Assembly: GCF_040567655.1 (NCBI RefSeq)
Contig: NZ_JBEXAC010000002.1
Location: 434,001-498,000 of the forward strand
From: Chitinophaga sp. H8
Lineage (GTDB): Bacteria > Bacteroidota > Bacteroidia > Chitinophagales > Chitinophagaceae
Direction: 5' to 3'
DNA length: 64,000 nucleotides
Position 1 is the stretch's first letter. The number at the start of each line of letters is the position of its first letter. The notes under the pieces are model-generated. The model worked only from the letters and a program-made list of their open reading frames with translations. It was not told where the DNA came from and did no database searches. The position numbers and the translations under genes were made by a program. Shown here piece by piece: positions 43,544 to 52,710 of the stretch.

Positions 43544-46047
43544 GAAACACCGCAAAAACTACAACGCTGGAAAGCAAGTTTCCATTACTGGCGGTGGAAC
43601 ACAACTGCGTCATTTCAAAAGATGCAGACATTACCGCCTGCTTTCGGGTACACCTGCCGGAACTGTTTACCGTAGCATCACCGGAGTACGATGCCATACA
43701 CTCCGCATGGCACAAGGCAATCAAAACCTTACCGGATTACTCCATCATCCACAAACAGGATTGGTTCATCAAGGAAAATTATGCACCGGATATTGCACAG
43801 GACGGATTGAGTTTCTTAGCGAAATCCTACCAGCAACATTTCAACGAGCGTCCTTTTCTCAACCATTACTGCTACCTCTTTTTGACGAAGACAACCAAAG
43901 AGCGTATGCGGATGCAAAGCAACTTTAGTTCGCTTTGCAAAGGCGTTCTTATCCCGAAAGAAATAAGGGATAAAGAAACCGTCCGCCGATTTATGGAAGC
44001 GGTGGCGCAATTCGAGCGCATCATCAACGACAGCGGGTTTGTGAAACTGGAACGGTTGACAGAAGATGACATCATCGGTGCAAATGAAAAACAGGGATTG
44101 TTGGAGCAATACCTGACCTTATCACGGACAGCCAATACGCCGTTGCAGGATTTGGCACTCGGTACGGAAGATGTGCGCATCGGTAATAAGCGATTGTGCC
44201 TGCACACGCTTTCAGATACAGACGATTTGCCCGGAACAGTATCAGCAAATACACGTTATGAAAAGCTGTCCACCGATAGAAGCGACTGCCTGTTGTCCTT
44301 TGCGGCTCCGGTGGGCTTGCTCCTTAGCTGTAACCATATCTACAACCAGTATTTATTTTTGGATAACAGCGATGAGAACCTGCGCAAGTTTGAAAAATCC
44401 GCAAGGAATATGCACTCGCTGGCAAGGTATAGCCGTGCAAATCAAATCAACAAAGAGTGGATTGAAAAGTACCTGAACGAAGCCCACAGCTTCGGGCTTT
44501 CGTCTATCCGTGCGCACTTCAATGTAATGGCGTGGTCGGATGATGCAAACGAACTCAAACAGCTAAAGAACGATACCGGTAGCGCATTGGCTTTAATGGA
44601 GTGCAAGCCTCGCCACAATACCATTGACGTTGCCACGCTGTATTGGGCGGCTATGCCGGGCAATGCGGCCGACTTTCCAAGCGAGGAAAGTTTTTACACG
44701 TTCATTGAACCCGCCCTGTGTTTCTTCACCGAAGAAACCAATTATCAAAGTTCACCATCGCCTTTCGGTATCAAGATGGCAGACAGGCTTACGGGTAAGC
44801 CTATCCATTTGGATATTTCCGACCTGCCAATGAAAAAAGGCATCATCACGAACCGCAACAAGTTCATCTTGGGGCCATCGGGTTCGGGTAAGTCTTTTTT
44901 CACTAACCACATGGTGCGCCAATATTACGAACAGGGCGCACACGTCCTGCTCGTGGACACAGGTAATTCCTATCAGGGCTTATGCGAACTGATTAAAGGA
45001 AAGACCAGAGGTGAAGACGGGGTTTACTTTACTTACACCGAAGAGAACCCGATTGCGTTCAATCCCTTTTATACCGATGACGGCGTATTTGACATTGAGA
45101 AAAGGGAAAGCATCAAAACCCTCATCCTTACGCTTTGGAAGCGTGATGACGAACCGCCGAAGCGTTCGGAAGAAGTGGCGTTGTCAAACGCCGTGAGCGG
45201 TTACATTGACCACATTAAGCAAAACGATGAATACCCATCGTTCAACGATTTCTATGAATATGTAAAGGGTGATTACAAAACGGTACTGGAAGAAAAGCAG
45301 GTAAGGGAAAAAGACTTTGACCTCGCCAATTTCCTGAACGTACTGGAACCTTACTACAAGGGCGGCGAATACGATTACCTGTTGAACTCCGATAAGCAAC
45401 TCGACCTGCTTTCCAAACGTTTTATCGTGTTTGAAATTGATGCGATAAAAGACCACAAAATCCTCTTTCCCGTGGTCACAATCATCATTATGGAAGTGTT
45501 CATCAACAAGATGCGCAGGCTCAAAGGTGTGCGTAAGCTGATACTGATTGAAGAAGCGTGGAAAGCGATTGCTAAAGAGGGTATGGCAGAATACATCAAG
45601 TATTTGTTTAAGACCGTCCGCAAATTCTTTGGTGAAGCCATCGTGGTTACGCAGGAAGTGGACGACATCATCCAGTCGCCCATCGTGAAAGAAAGTATCA
45701 TCAACAACTCCGACTGCAAAATCCTGCTTGACCAGCGCAAGTACATGAACAAGTTCGATGACATTCAGGCGATGCTCGGACTTACCGAAAAGGAAAAATC
45801 ACAAATCCTTTCCATCAACATGAACAACGACCCGTCAAGGCTTTACAAAGAAGTATGGATTGGGCTGGGCGGTACGCATTCCGCAGTTTACGCCACAGAG
45901 GTATCGCTCGAAGAATACTTAGCCTACACCACGGAGGAAACCGAAAAAATGGAAGTGATGCAGCTTGCCCATGAACTGGATGGTAACGTGGAGCAAGCCA
46001 TTAAACGCATTGCCCTCCAAAGACGTGAGAAAGCAAACAGTTACTAA
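43540..46047 (+). CDS. traG: Conjugation ATPase TraG (VirB4-like)
   Basis: 835 residues. Energises assembly and transport of the type IV channel. N-terminal CagE/TrbE-like domain (1 to about 430), Walker A GPSGSGKS at about 445-452, Walker B LILIEEAWKAI near 668-678 and the EVDDIIQSPIVKESIINN block with the arginine-finger region. Size and order match TraG of CTnDOT-type elements. Its last bases are partly repeated at 46304-46340 behind the next small gene. Confidence 0.92.
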   Translation: MRNTAKTTTLESKFPLLAVEHNCVISKDADITACFRVHLPELFTVASPEYDAIHSAWHKAIKTLPDYSIIHKQDWFIKENYAPDIAQDGLSFLAKSYQQHFNERPFLNHYCYLFLTKTTKERMRMQSNFSSLCKGVLIPKEIRDKETVRRFMEAVAQFERIINDSGFVKLERLTEDDIIGANEKQGLLEQYLTLSRTANTPLQDLALGTEDVRIGNKRLCLHTLSDTDDLPGTVSANTRYEKLSTDRSDCLLSFAAPVGLLLSCNHIYNQYLFLDNSDENLRKFEKSARNMHSLARYSRANQINKEWIEKYLNEAHSFGLSSIRAHFNVMAWSDDANELKQLKNDTGSALALMECKPRHNTIDVATLYWAAMPGNAADFPSEESFYTFIEPALCFFTEETNYQSSPSPFGIKMADRLTGKPIHLDISDLPMKKGIITNRNKFILGPSGSGKSFFTNHMVRQYYEQGAHVLLVDTGNSYQGLCELIKGKTRGEDGVYFTYTEENPIAFNPFYTDDGVFDIEKRESIKTLILTLWKRDDEPPKRSEEVALSNAVSGYIDHIKQNDEYPSFNDFYEYVKGDYKTVLEEKQVREKDFDLANFLNVLEPYYKGGEYDYLLNSDKQLDLLSKRFIVFEIDAIKDHKILFPVVTIIIMEVFINKMRRLKGVRKLILIEEAWKAIAKEGMAEYIKYLFKTVRKFFGEAIVVTQEVDDIIQSPIVKESIINNSDCKILLDQRKYMNKFDDIQAMLGLTEKEKSQILSINMNNDPSRLYKEVWIGLGGTHSAVYATEVSLEEYLAYTTEETEKMEVMQLAHELDGNVEQAIKRIALQRREKANSY

Positions 46048-46067
46048 TCATTTTAAAAGCAAGAGAA

Positions 46068-46283
46068 GTGGAAAAGGAGAAAATCACACTGCCCATTGGT
46101 GGTAACAAGGCTTTGATATTTGAAGCCGACCCCACCAACAAAGAGGAACAGGATTTTGCAAAACTGTGCAAGGAAGCAGCAGCATCCCAACCTCAAAGCC
46201 TGCAAGACTTTTTTACCCGGCTCAATGACCTGCAACAAAAGAAGCCTCCTGAACCAAAAAGGAAAATGGGTCGGAAAATGTAA
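46068..46283 (+). CDS. Small charged ICE protein in the traH position
   Basis: 71 residues from a GTG start (46068-46070), 20 bases after traG. No signal or helix; Lys/Glu/Gln-rich with a C-terminal basic end (KPPEPKRKMGRKM). The order places it where traH lies in CTnDOT, but I cannot tell whether it is related. It is framed by an imperfect repeat of the traG end (46027-46062 and 46304-46340), which suggests the gene arrived by, or survived, a duplication event. Confidence 0.6.
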   Translation: MEKEKITLPIGGNKALIFEADPTNKEEQDFAKLCKEAAASQPQSLQDFFTRLNDLQQKKPPEPKRKMGRKM

Positions 46284-46345
46284 AGCAGCTTTTCAACAGG
46301 AAAAGAAAAAATCAAACAGTTATTAATTTTTAAAAATCAGAAACA

Positions 46346-46978
46346 ATGAAAAAAGCAATGTTACTGGTGTGTACGGCAATTATGCTTGCCGTTGCACCAT
46401 CCGCTAAAGCACAATTTGTAGTAACTGACCCCGGTAATCTTATCTCCGGCATTCTCAACAGTGCAAACGAAATCGTGCAGACCTCATCCACCGTATCGAA
46501 TGTGGTTAAGAATTTCAATGAGGTAAAAAAGGTGTATGACCAAGGCAAAGAGTATTACGACAAACTGAAAGCCGTAAACAACCTGGTTAAAGATGCCCGC
46601 AAGGTACAGCAGACCGTTTTGCTGGTGGGCGATGTGTCCGAAATGTACGTGAAGAATTTCGGCAAGATGATGAACGACCCCAATTTCACCCCACAGGAAT
46701 TGACGGCAATTGCTAATGGTTATTCTACGCTTCTGAATGAAAGTACCGAGTTGCTGAAAGAGTTGAAACAAATCGTCACCTCGACCGGGCTTTCCTTAAA
46801 TGATAAGGAGCGTATGGATATAATCGACAAAGTGTACAAAGAGGTTAAGGACTACCATAACCTTGTACGCTATTACACCAATAAAAATATTTCTGTAAGC
46901 ATTTTGAGGGCGAAGAAACAGAACAACACCAAGCGTGTGCTGGAACTGTACGGAACCGCAGAACAAAAATATTGGTAA
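46346..46978 (+). CDS. traI: Conjugal transfer protein TraI (DUF4141)
   Basis: 210 residues with a signal peptide (cut after APSAKAQ, residue 23), then an elongated helical protein (NVVKNFNEVKKVYDQGKEYYDKL, KDARKVQQTVLL). It resembles VirB5-type pilus tip or periplasmic subunits and belongs to DUF4141. The stop TAA at 46978 is 3 bases before the traJ start. Periplasmic part of the transfer channel is the expected place. Confidence 0.87.
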   Translation: MKKAMLLVCTAIMLAVAPSAKAQFVVTDPGNLISGILNSANEIVQTSSTVSNVVKNFNEVKKVYDQGKEYYDKLKAVNNLVKDARKVQQTVLLVGDVSEMYVKNFGKMMNDPNFTPQELTAIANGYSTLLNESTELLKELKQIVTSTGLSLNDKERMDIIDKVYKEVKDYHNLVRYYTNKNISVSILRAKKQNNTKRVLELYGTAEQKYW

Positions 46979-46981
46979 GCT

Positions 46982-47980
46982 ATGGAATGGAATAACCTTC
47001 ACGAAATGCTGCGCAGCCTGTACGATGAAATGATGCCATTGACGGCAGACATGGCTGCAATAGCCAAAGGAATTGCCGGATTGGGCGCACTGTTCTACGT
47101 TGCGCTGAAAGTGTGGCAGGCGTTGAGCCGGGCAGAACCCATAGACGTGTTCCCTTTGCTCCGTCCGTTCGCCATCGGGCTTTGCATTATGTTTTTTCCC
47201 ACGATGGTTTTAGGAACCATCAATGCGGTAATGTCTCCCGTAGTAAAAGGCACGCACTCCATGCTCGAAGGGCAGGTACTTGACCTGAACAAGCTACAAC
47301 AGCAAAAAGACCAGTTGGAGCGGGAAGCCATGCTTCGCAATCCCGAAACCGCTTACCTCGTAAGCGACGAGGAATTTGATAAGAAGCTGGACGAATTGGG
47401 CTGGTCGCCGTCCGATTTGGCTACCATGACGGGAATGTATCTCGACAGGCAAGCCTATAAAATGGAGAAAGCCATAAAGGAGTGGTTTCGTGACCTGCTG
47501 GAGATACTCTTTCAGGCAGCGGCATTGGTCATAGATACGATACGGACGTTCTTCCTCATCGTACTGTCTATATTGGGGCCGATAGCCTTTGCGATAAGCG
47601 TTTGGGACGGTTTTCAGTCCACGCTCACGCAATGGCTAACCCGATATATCAGCGTTTATCTGTGGCTGCCCATATCCGATATGTTCAGTTCCATACTGGC
47701 GAAAATACAATCGCTCATACTGGAGCGGGATATTGAAATGCTGGCAGACCCTACTTACATCCCCGATACTTCCAATACCGTGTATATCATTTTTATGCTG
47801 ATAGGCATAGTGGGCTACTTCACTATCCCAACGGTGGCGGGCTGGGTAATACAGGCAGGCGGTGCAGGAAACTTTATGCGTAACGTAAACTCTACGGCTG
47901 CAAAAACAGGAAATCTTGCCGGAGCCGGAACGGGAGCCGCAGTGGGCAACATTGGCGGCAGGCTATTGAACAAAAATTAA
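46982..47980 (+). CDS. traJ: Conjugal transfer protein TraJ (VirB6-like)
   Basis: 332 residues with about six to seven membrane helices (for example IAGLGALFYVALKVWQAL, PFAIGLCIMFFPTMVLGTI, FFLIVLSILGPIAFAISVW). A soluble loop (about 85-165) carries SDEEFDKKLDELGWSPSDLA. The Gly/Ala-rich C terminus is GNLAGAGTGAAVGNIGG. It forms the inner-membrane core of the channel. Gap of 11 bases to traK. Confidence 0.9.
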   Translation: MEWNNLHEMLRSLYDEMMPLTADMAAIAKGIAGLGALFYVALKVWQALSRAEPIDVFPLLRPFAIGLCIMFFPTMVLGTINAVMSPVVKGTHSMLEGQVLDLNKLQQQKDQLEREAMLRNPETAYLVSDEEFDKKLDELGWSPSDLATMTGMYLDRQAYKMEKAIKEWFRDLLEILFQAAALVIDTIRTFFLIVLSILGPIAFAISVWDGFQSTLTQWLTRYISVYLWLPISDMFSSILAKIQSLILERDIEMLADPTYIPDTSNTVYIIFMLIGIVGYFTIPTVAGWVIQAGGAGNFMRNVNSTAAKTGNLAGAGTGAAVGNIGGRLLNKN

Positions 47981-47991
47981 TCATCGTAAAA

Positions 47992-48615
47992 ATGGAATTT
48001 AAAACATTAAGAAACATCGAAAACAGTTTTAGACAGATAAGACTGTACGCTATTGTTTTTGCCATTCTCTGCATTGCAGTGGTAGGATATGCCCTTTGGC
48101 AGTCCTACCGCTTTGCGGAGTTACAAAGACAAAAGATTTATGTATTGGATAACGGCAAATCATTGATGCTTGCTTTATCACAGGATGCCAGCATTAACCG
48201 ACCAGTGGAAGCCCGTGAACACGTTAGGCGTTTCCATGAATTGTTTTTTACGCTCGCACCCGATAAGAATGCTATCGAAAGCAATATGAAGCGGGCTTTT
48301 AATCTCGCAGATAAATCGGCTTTTGATTACTACAAAGACCTTTCGGAAAAGGGCTATTACAACCGTATCATTTCGGGCAACGTACAACAGCGCATCGAAG
48401 TAGATAGTGTCGTCTGCAATTTCGATACCTATCCTTATGCGGTTCGTACCTACGCCAAGCAATTCATCATCCGTTCAAGCAATGTAACCAGGCGCAGCCT
48501 TGTTACCTCTTGCTACCTCGTGAACTCCGTCCGTTCGGACAACAATCCGCAGGGCTTCAACATCGAAAAATTTGCCGTGCTGGAAAACAAAGACATGGAG
48601 GTTATCGAACGCTAA
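47992..48615 (+). CDS. traK: Conjugal transfer protein TraK (VirB8-like)
   Basis: 207 residues. One membrane helix near the N terminus (LYAIVFAILCIAVVGYALW) followed by a periplasmic alpha/beta domain of the VirB8/TraK type: DNGKSLMLALSQD, EHVRRFHELFFTLAPD, RIEVDSVVCNFDTYP. It nucleates channel assembly. Next is a small unrelated gene after 10 bases. Confidence 0.9.
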   Translation: MEFKTLRNIENSFRQIRLYAIVFAILCIAVVGYALWQSYRFAELQRQKIYVLDNGKSLMLALSQDASINRPVEAREHVRRFHELFFTLAPDKNAIESNMKRAFNLADKSAFDYYKDLSEKGYYNRIISGNVQQRIEVDSVVCNFDTYPYAVRTYAKQFIIRSSNVTRRSLVTSCYLVNSVRSDNNPQGFNIEKFAVLENKDMEVIER

Positions 48616-48625
48616 AACCAATTTT

Positions 48626-49054
48626 ATGGAAGCATTATCAGATTTAAACACGTTCGCCAAAATCCTTACCGACAAAGGATATAACGGCTATTTCCATACG
48701 CAGGGGGCATATCCCGGAAAGCTCAAAGATAGCATAGGCGAATACCTCGAAAGTTGTCGTAAAGGAACAGAGGGCGCACCTAAGCCCGTACTGTTGGTTA
48801 CGGGCTACCTGCAATGGGCAGGTGAAGACAAGCCCCATGTGGAATGCAGTATGTGGGTCAAGTACCTGAACGGAAAATTCTTCCTCTCAAAAATGGAGGT
48901 TTCAAGAAAAGACCAATACGGGCAATTATTGAAGCATTCGGAACTCACAAATCTATCAGTGGTTACCGCTCCCAAAGTAAGGGAGGCAATCGCTTTGGTG
49001 AGTGATGCGCCTAAGCAAAGAGTTGTTCCCAAAAGCAAAGGTTTCAGGCACTAA
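48626..49054 (+). CDS. Hypothetical cytoplasmic protein between traK and traL
   Basis: 142 residues from ATG 48626. No signal, no helix. The sequence has DLNTFAKILTDKGYNGYFHTQGAYPG, a strand-rich middle (HVECSMWVKYLNGKFFLSKMEVS) and a charged tail. Not a CTnDOT tra protein I recognise by name. Being inside the operon with tight spacing, it is expressed with the channel and may be an accessory or entry-exclusion-like factor, but nothing in it proves this. Confidence 0.65.
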   Translation: MEALSDLNTFAKILTDKGYNGYFHTQGAYPGKLKDSIGEYLESCRKGTEGAPKPVLLVTGYLQWAGEDKPHVECSMWVKYLNGKFFLSKMEVSRKDQYGQLLKHSELTNLSVVTAPKVREAIALVSDAPKQRVVPKSKGFRH

Positions 49055-49067
49055 AAACAGTCAAGGA

Positions 49068-49352
49068 ATGAAAAAGTTACGAACAAAAATCAGCAAGTGG
49101 TTTGACAGGCTCGATGACAGGTGGCGGGAGTTGCCCATAAAAAAACAGCACCGCTATACGCTATTGCTTTTCGCTGGCTATGTGTTGTTGTCCATTATAG
49201 TAATAGCAAAAGTCTGCTATGATGTTGGCGCAAGCGATAGCAAGCTGAAAATAGAGCATATCGAAAACCCGCTTATCAAACAAAACAAGTCCCCGGTATC
49301 GCCGCAGGACAGTATTTCAAAAATCCTAAAAAATAAGATGTATGAAAGATAA
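49068..49352 (+). CDS. traL: Conjugal transfer protein TraL (DUF3989)
   Basis: 94 residues. Basic N-terminal part (KKLRTKISKWFDRLDDRWRELP) and one membrane helix (TLLLFAGYVLLSIIVIAKV), then a short periplasmic tail. DUF3989 family. The start at ATG 49068 follows the previous stop by 13 bases, and the gene overlaps traM by 11 bases. A small bitopic channel component. Confidence 0.85.
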   Translation: MKKLRTKISKWFDRLDDRWRELPIKKQHRYTLLLFAGYVLLSIIVIAKVCYDVGASDSKLKIEHIENPLIKQNKSPVSPQDSISKILKNKMYER

Positions 49353-50673
49353 TGAAAACAAAAAAGTGAGTATTCTGGTCGAAGATGACGACCTGAATAA
49401 CCAGCAGGATGCACCGAAAGACGGTGCGCAGAACAAAGCCGAAAAGCTAAAAAAGCCAATCATTTTTGTCCTTATGGGCGTGGTATTTCTCGGCTGTATG
49501 TATTTAATCTTCAAACCATCTTCCGACAAGAAAAAGGCGGTAGATATAGGTTTGAATGATGCCGTACCACAGGCTACCGATGCCGGAATGCAATCGGATA
49601 AGCAAAAAGCGTATGAACAGGAAATGCTGGAACAGAAAGAACAGGAAAAACGCAATGCGCTTATGTCCCTTTCCGATTACTGGAGCGAAGACAGTGCCGC
49701 CGACAAGAAAGCTGCTAATCCGGATGAGGTTAACGAAGACGGATCTGCTTACGGAGGTGGTATGCCTGCTAAGGGCAATCCGGCTTTGAGCAGTTATCGC
49801 AATGCCCAAAGTACTTTAGGTTCATTTTACGACAACAACGATTATCAAACGCAGGAACTCCGCAAACAGGTTGATGAACTGAAAGAGAAACTGGCGGAAA
49901 AGGATGTACCCGCTACAACGACCGTGCAAGACCAAATGGCATTGATGGAGAAGTCGTACCAAATGGCGGCAAAGTACTTGCCAACAAATACAGTTCCACA
50001 ATCCAATAAAGTAGATACAACGGTTCCGGTAAAGGGTGGCGGTACGCAAAAAGAACATTTTGTAGCGTTCTCACCTGTGAGGAAAACTGCGGTGTCTGCA
50101 TTGTACCGTGAGCCGACAGACAGTGCTTTTCTTGCCAACTGGAACGAAACCCGTAACAGGGGATTTTATACAGCCGGAACCAGTAAGCAGGTACAGCAGC
50201 CCAAAAACAGCATCAGGGCGATAGTACAGGAAACGCAGACTGTAACCGATGAAAGTGGTGTGCGCTTGCGTTTGATGGAAACTGCGAAAACGCCCGGTCG
50301 TACTATTCCGGCGGGAACGGTGCTAACAGCAAATGCAAAGTTTGCAGGCGGTAGGTTACAGTTGAAAATAACGTCCATTGAATTTGAGGGCAATATTATC
50401 CCTATGGAAATAACCGTGTACGATTTGGACGGACAACAAGGCTTATATGTGCCTTATTCGCCTGAAGTAAATGCCTTAACGGAAATAGCCTCCAACATGA
50501 GCCAGACGTCCGGCACGTCCATTATGATGACCCGCTCTGCAGGGCAGCAGGCGGCAGGCGACCTTTCCCGTGGCGTGGTGCAGGGTATATCGGGCTACTT
50601 CTCTAAAAAACTAAGAACACCGAAAGTTACCGTTAAAGCCGGTCATCAACTTTTCCTTGTTTCAAAAAACTAA
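49342..50673 (+). CDS. traM: Conjugal transfer protein TraM (VirB10-like)
   Basis: 443 residues. Short cytoplasmic head, membrane helix (PIIFVLMGVVFLGCMYLIF), a long Gln/Glu/Lys-rich periplasmic linker with coiled coil (QTQELRKQVDELKEKLAEKD), and a C-terminal beta-barrel-like domain, from about residue 280, with AGTVLTANAKFAGGRLQLKI. It spans the periplasm and links inner and outer parts of the channel. Confidence 0.9.
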   Translation: MKDNENKKVSILVEDDDLNNQQDAPKDGAQNKAEKLKKPIIFVLMGVVFLGCMYLIFKPSSDKKKAVDIGLNDAVPQATDAGMQSDKQKAYEQEMLEQKEQEKRNALMSLSDYWSEDSAADKKAANPDEVNEDGSAYGGGMPAKGNPALSSYRNAQSTLGSFYDNNDYQTQELRKQVDELKEKLAEKDVPATTTVQDQMALMEKSYQMAAKYLPTNTVPQSNKVDTTVPVKGGGTQKEHFVAFSPVRKTAVSALYREPTDSAFLANWNETRNRGFYTAGTSKQVQQPKNSIRAIVQETQTVTDESGVRLRLMETAKTPGRTIPAGTVLTANAKFAGGRLQLKITSIEFEGNIIPMEITVYDLDGQQGLYVPYSPEVNALTEIASNMSQTSGTSIMMTRSAGQQAAGDLSRGVVQGISGYFSKKLRTPKVTVKAGHQLFLVSKN

Positions 50674-50700
50674 TGTTCAACACTAAAAATCAGCAATAAA

Positions 50701-51603
50701 ATGAAAGCAATATTTAAAAGTCTTTTGGCAATGGCTTGTTTAATAGCCTTTACTGCCAATACCAATGCGCAGCAGGTTGCATCTAATACAAGCAAATTAA
50801 GCATGGGTAAAGTAGAACCTTACGAAATGCAGGTAACGTACAATAAGACCTCCCATTTGATTTTTCCGGCAGCCATCCGGTATGTGGATTTGGGCAGTGA
50901 ATACCTGATTGCAGGTAAGGCAGATGATGCCGAAAACGTGCTGCGTATAAAGGCTACCGTTAAAGATTTTAAAGAAGAAACCAATTTTTCTGTAATTACC
51001 GATGATGGTCGTTTCTACAACTTCAATGTTTTTTACAGTGCTTATCCAACCACCCTGAATTATGATTTACTGACGATGCAAAAAGCATCAGACAGGGAAA
51101 ACGGTAACGATGTGCTGTTTGAGGAATTGGGGAGCAATTCGCCATCGCTGGCCGGGTTGCTCATGGAAACCATTTATAAAAAGGACAAAAGGATTGTAAA
51201 GCATATAGCCTCCAAAAGTTACGGCGTACAGTTTCTACTGAAAGGCATCTATGTACACAACGGCAAATTTTATTTTCATACAGAGTTGCGCAATACAAGC
51301 AACGTTCCGTTTGCTATTGACTTTGTGAATTTCAAAGTAGTAGATAAGAAAGTGGCGAAGCGTACCGTAGTGCAGGAAAAGCCAATGACCCCGTTGCGTA
51401 TGTATAAACCGCTTACCGAAATTGCGGGCAATACGACTGACCAAAACGTCTTCCTACTCGACCAGTTCACCATTACCGATGATAAGGTATTGGTAATTGA
51501 AATCTTTGAAAAGAATGGCGGCAGGCAGCAAGCCTTACAGGTCGAAAATTCCGACCTCGTACACGCCAAGCTGGTAAACGCTATGCACCTAAAGATTAAG
51601 TAA
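50701..51603 (+). CDS. traN: Conjugal transfer protein TraN (VirB9-like)
   Basis: 300 residues with a signal peptide (cut near TNAQQ, residue 25), then beta-rich domains: YNKTSHLIFPAAIRYVDLGS, the marker of Bacteroidota TraN, and a C-terminal part with YVHNGKFYFHTELRNTSNVPF. It forms the outer-membrane complex with TraM. 27 bases after traM. Confidence 0.9.
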   Translation: MKAIFKSLLAMACLIAFTANTNAQQVASNTSKLSMGKVEPYEMQVTYNKTSHLIFPAAIRYVDLGSEYLIAGKADDAENVLRIKATVKDFKEETNFSVITDDGRFYNFNVFYSAYPTTLNYDLLTMQKASDRENGNDVLFEELGSNSPSLAGLLMETIYKKDKRIVKHIASKSYGVQFLLKGIYVHNGKFYFHTELRNTSNVPFAIDFVNFKVVDKKVAKRTVVQEKPMTPLRMYKPLTEIAGNTTDQNVFLLDQFTITDDKVLVIEIFEKNGGRQQALQVENSDLVHAKLVNAMHLKIK

Positions 51604-51620
51604 CCAAAACAGAAAAAACA

Positions 51621-52178
51621 ATGACAAAATACATTTTTGCTGTAATGCTTGCGGTGTTGAGCATTACAGCAACGCAAGCACAACGAATGACACCCGGACA
51701 AAAAGGACTGGAAGTAAACGCCGGATTGTTATCTAAGAAAGTAAAGGATAATTACTTTTTGAATTTGACCCTTACTGTAAATAGCAGAGCTGGAAACTAT
51801 TGGATTTGGGGTGCAGAATATACCCACCAATTTGCCGATTACAGGACTGTACAAATACCTCTTGAAACCTATACGGGTGAAATGGGGTACAGCCTCCAGC
51901 TTTTAGGCGATGCAAGAAAGACTACAAACCTTAATGCGGGGCTTACTGCTGTTGCCGGGTACGAAACCATTAACCGGAGTGATGCAACGCTCTATGATGG
52001 CTCTAAAGTCCTCGACAAAGACAATTTTATTTACGGAGCCGGAGGGCGTTTGTCTTTGGAAACATACCTGTCCGACAGGTTTGTGCTGCTCCTGCAAGGT
52101 CGTACCAAAGTATTATGGGGTACAGATTTAAAACAGTTCCGCCCATCAGCAGGCATTGGGCTAAGGTTTAACTTTTAA
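51621..52178 (+). CDS. traO: Conjugal transfer protein TraO
   Basis: 185 residues: signal peptide (cut at ITATQAQ, residue 20) and a small beta-barrel-like outer-membrane protein with alternating strands, ending in FRPSAGIGLRFNF, a typical C-terminal outer-membrane signal with terminal Phe. TraO of CTnDOT-type elements. Gap of 17 bases to traN and 11 to traQ. A traP (primase-type) gene is not present between traO and traQ. Confidence 0.87.
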   Translation: MTKYIFAVMLAVLSITATQAQRMTPGQKGLEVNAGLLSKKVKDNYFLNLTLTVNSRAGNYWIWGAEYTHQFADYRTVQIPLETYTGEMGYSLQLLGDARKTTNLNAGLTAVAGYETINRSDATLYDGSKVLDKDNFIYGAGGRLSLETYLSDRFVLLLQGRTKVLWGTDLKQFRPSAGIGLRFNF

Positions 52179-52189
52179 AAAGAATAACA

Positions 52190-52624
52190 ATGAAACGATT
52201 TTTGAATAGAAATAAATTTTTGTGGCTGCTTCTCCTGGTCTTTACAAGTGCCGCAGTGTTATCGTCCTGTAATAAGGAGGAACTCGACATACAGCAGAAC
52301 TATCCGTTTGAGGTCAAAGTGATGCCAGTTCCGGGAGATGTGGCAAACGGGCAGACTGTTGAAATAAGGTTTACCATTGAACGGAGTGGTAATTTCAACG
52401 ATGCAAAATACTTTATCCGCTATTTCCAATATGACGGGCAAGGCGCATTGCGATATTACAGCGAACCGCCGTATATGCCTAATGATTTGTACCAATTGCC
52501 AGCGACACAGTTCCGGCTGTATTACACCTCACAATCTGCCGTATCGCAGTCGTTTGATGTATGGATAAGCGACAATTTCGGGAACGAAAAGCAGATAAGT
52601 TTTCAATTTAATAATAAAGACTAA
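52190..52624 (+). CDS. traQ: Conjugal transfer protein TraQ (DUF3872)
   Basis: 144 residues. Signal with a possible lipobox (AAVLSSC, Cys near 27), followed by one immunoglobulin-like beta domain: YPFEVKVMPVPGDVANGQTVEIRFTIE and FRLYYTSQSAVSQSFDVWISDNFGN. DUF3872 corresponds to TraQ. It is the last gene of the operon; an intrinsic terminator follows 28 bases later. Confidence 0.87.
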   Translation: MKRFLNRNKFLWLLLLVFTSAAVLSSCNKEELDIQQNYPFEVKVMPVPGDVANGQTVEIRFTIERSGNFNDAKYFIRYFQYDGQGALRYYSEPPYMPNDLYQLPATQFRLYYTSQSAVSQSFDVWISDNFGNEKQISFQFNNKD

Positions 52625-52652
52625 GCGAACGGCTATACCAATCGGAAAATAG

Positions 52653-52687
52653 AAGTCGTCTGACCTAAAAAGTCGGACGACTTTTTT
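52653..52687 (+). terminator. Intrinsic terminator of the transfer operon
   Basis: AAGTCGTCTGAC (52653-52664) pairs with GTCGGACGACTT (52672-52683), with one G-T pair, followed by a T-run. It ends the transfer operon just before the converging receiver-like gene. Confidence 0.88.
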
Positions 52688-52710
52688 ATTGCAGTTCTTA
52701 ATTTGTGCCG

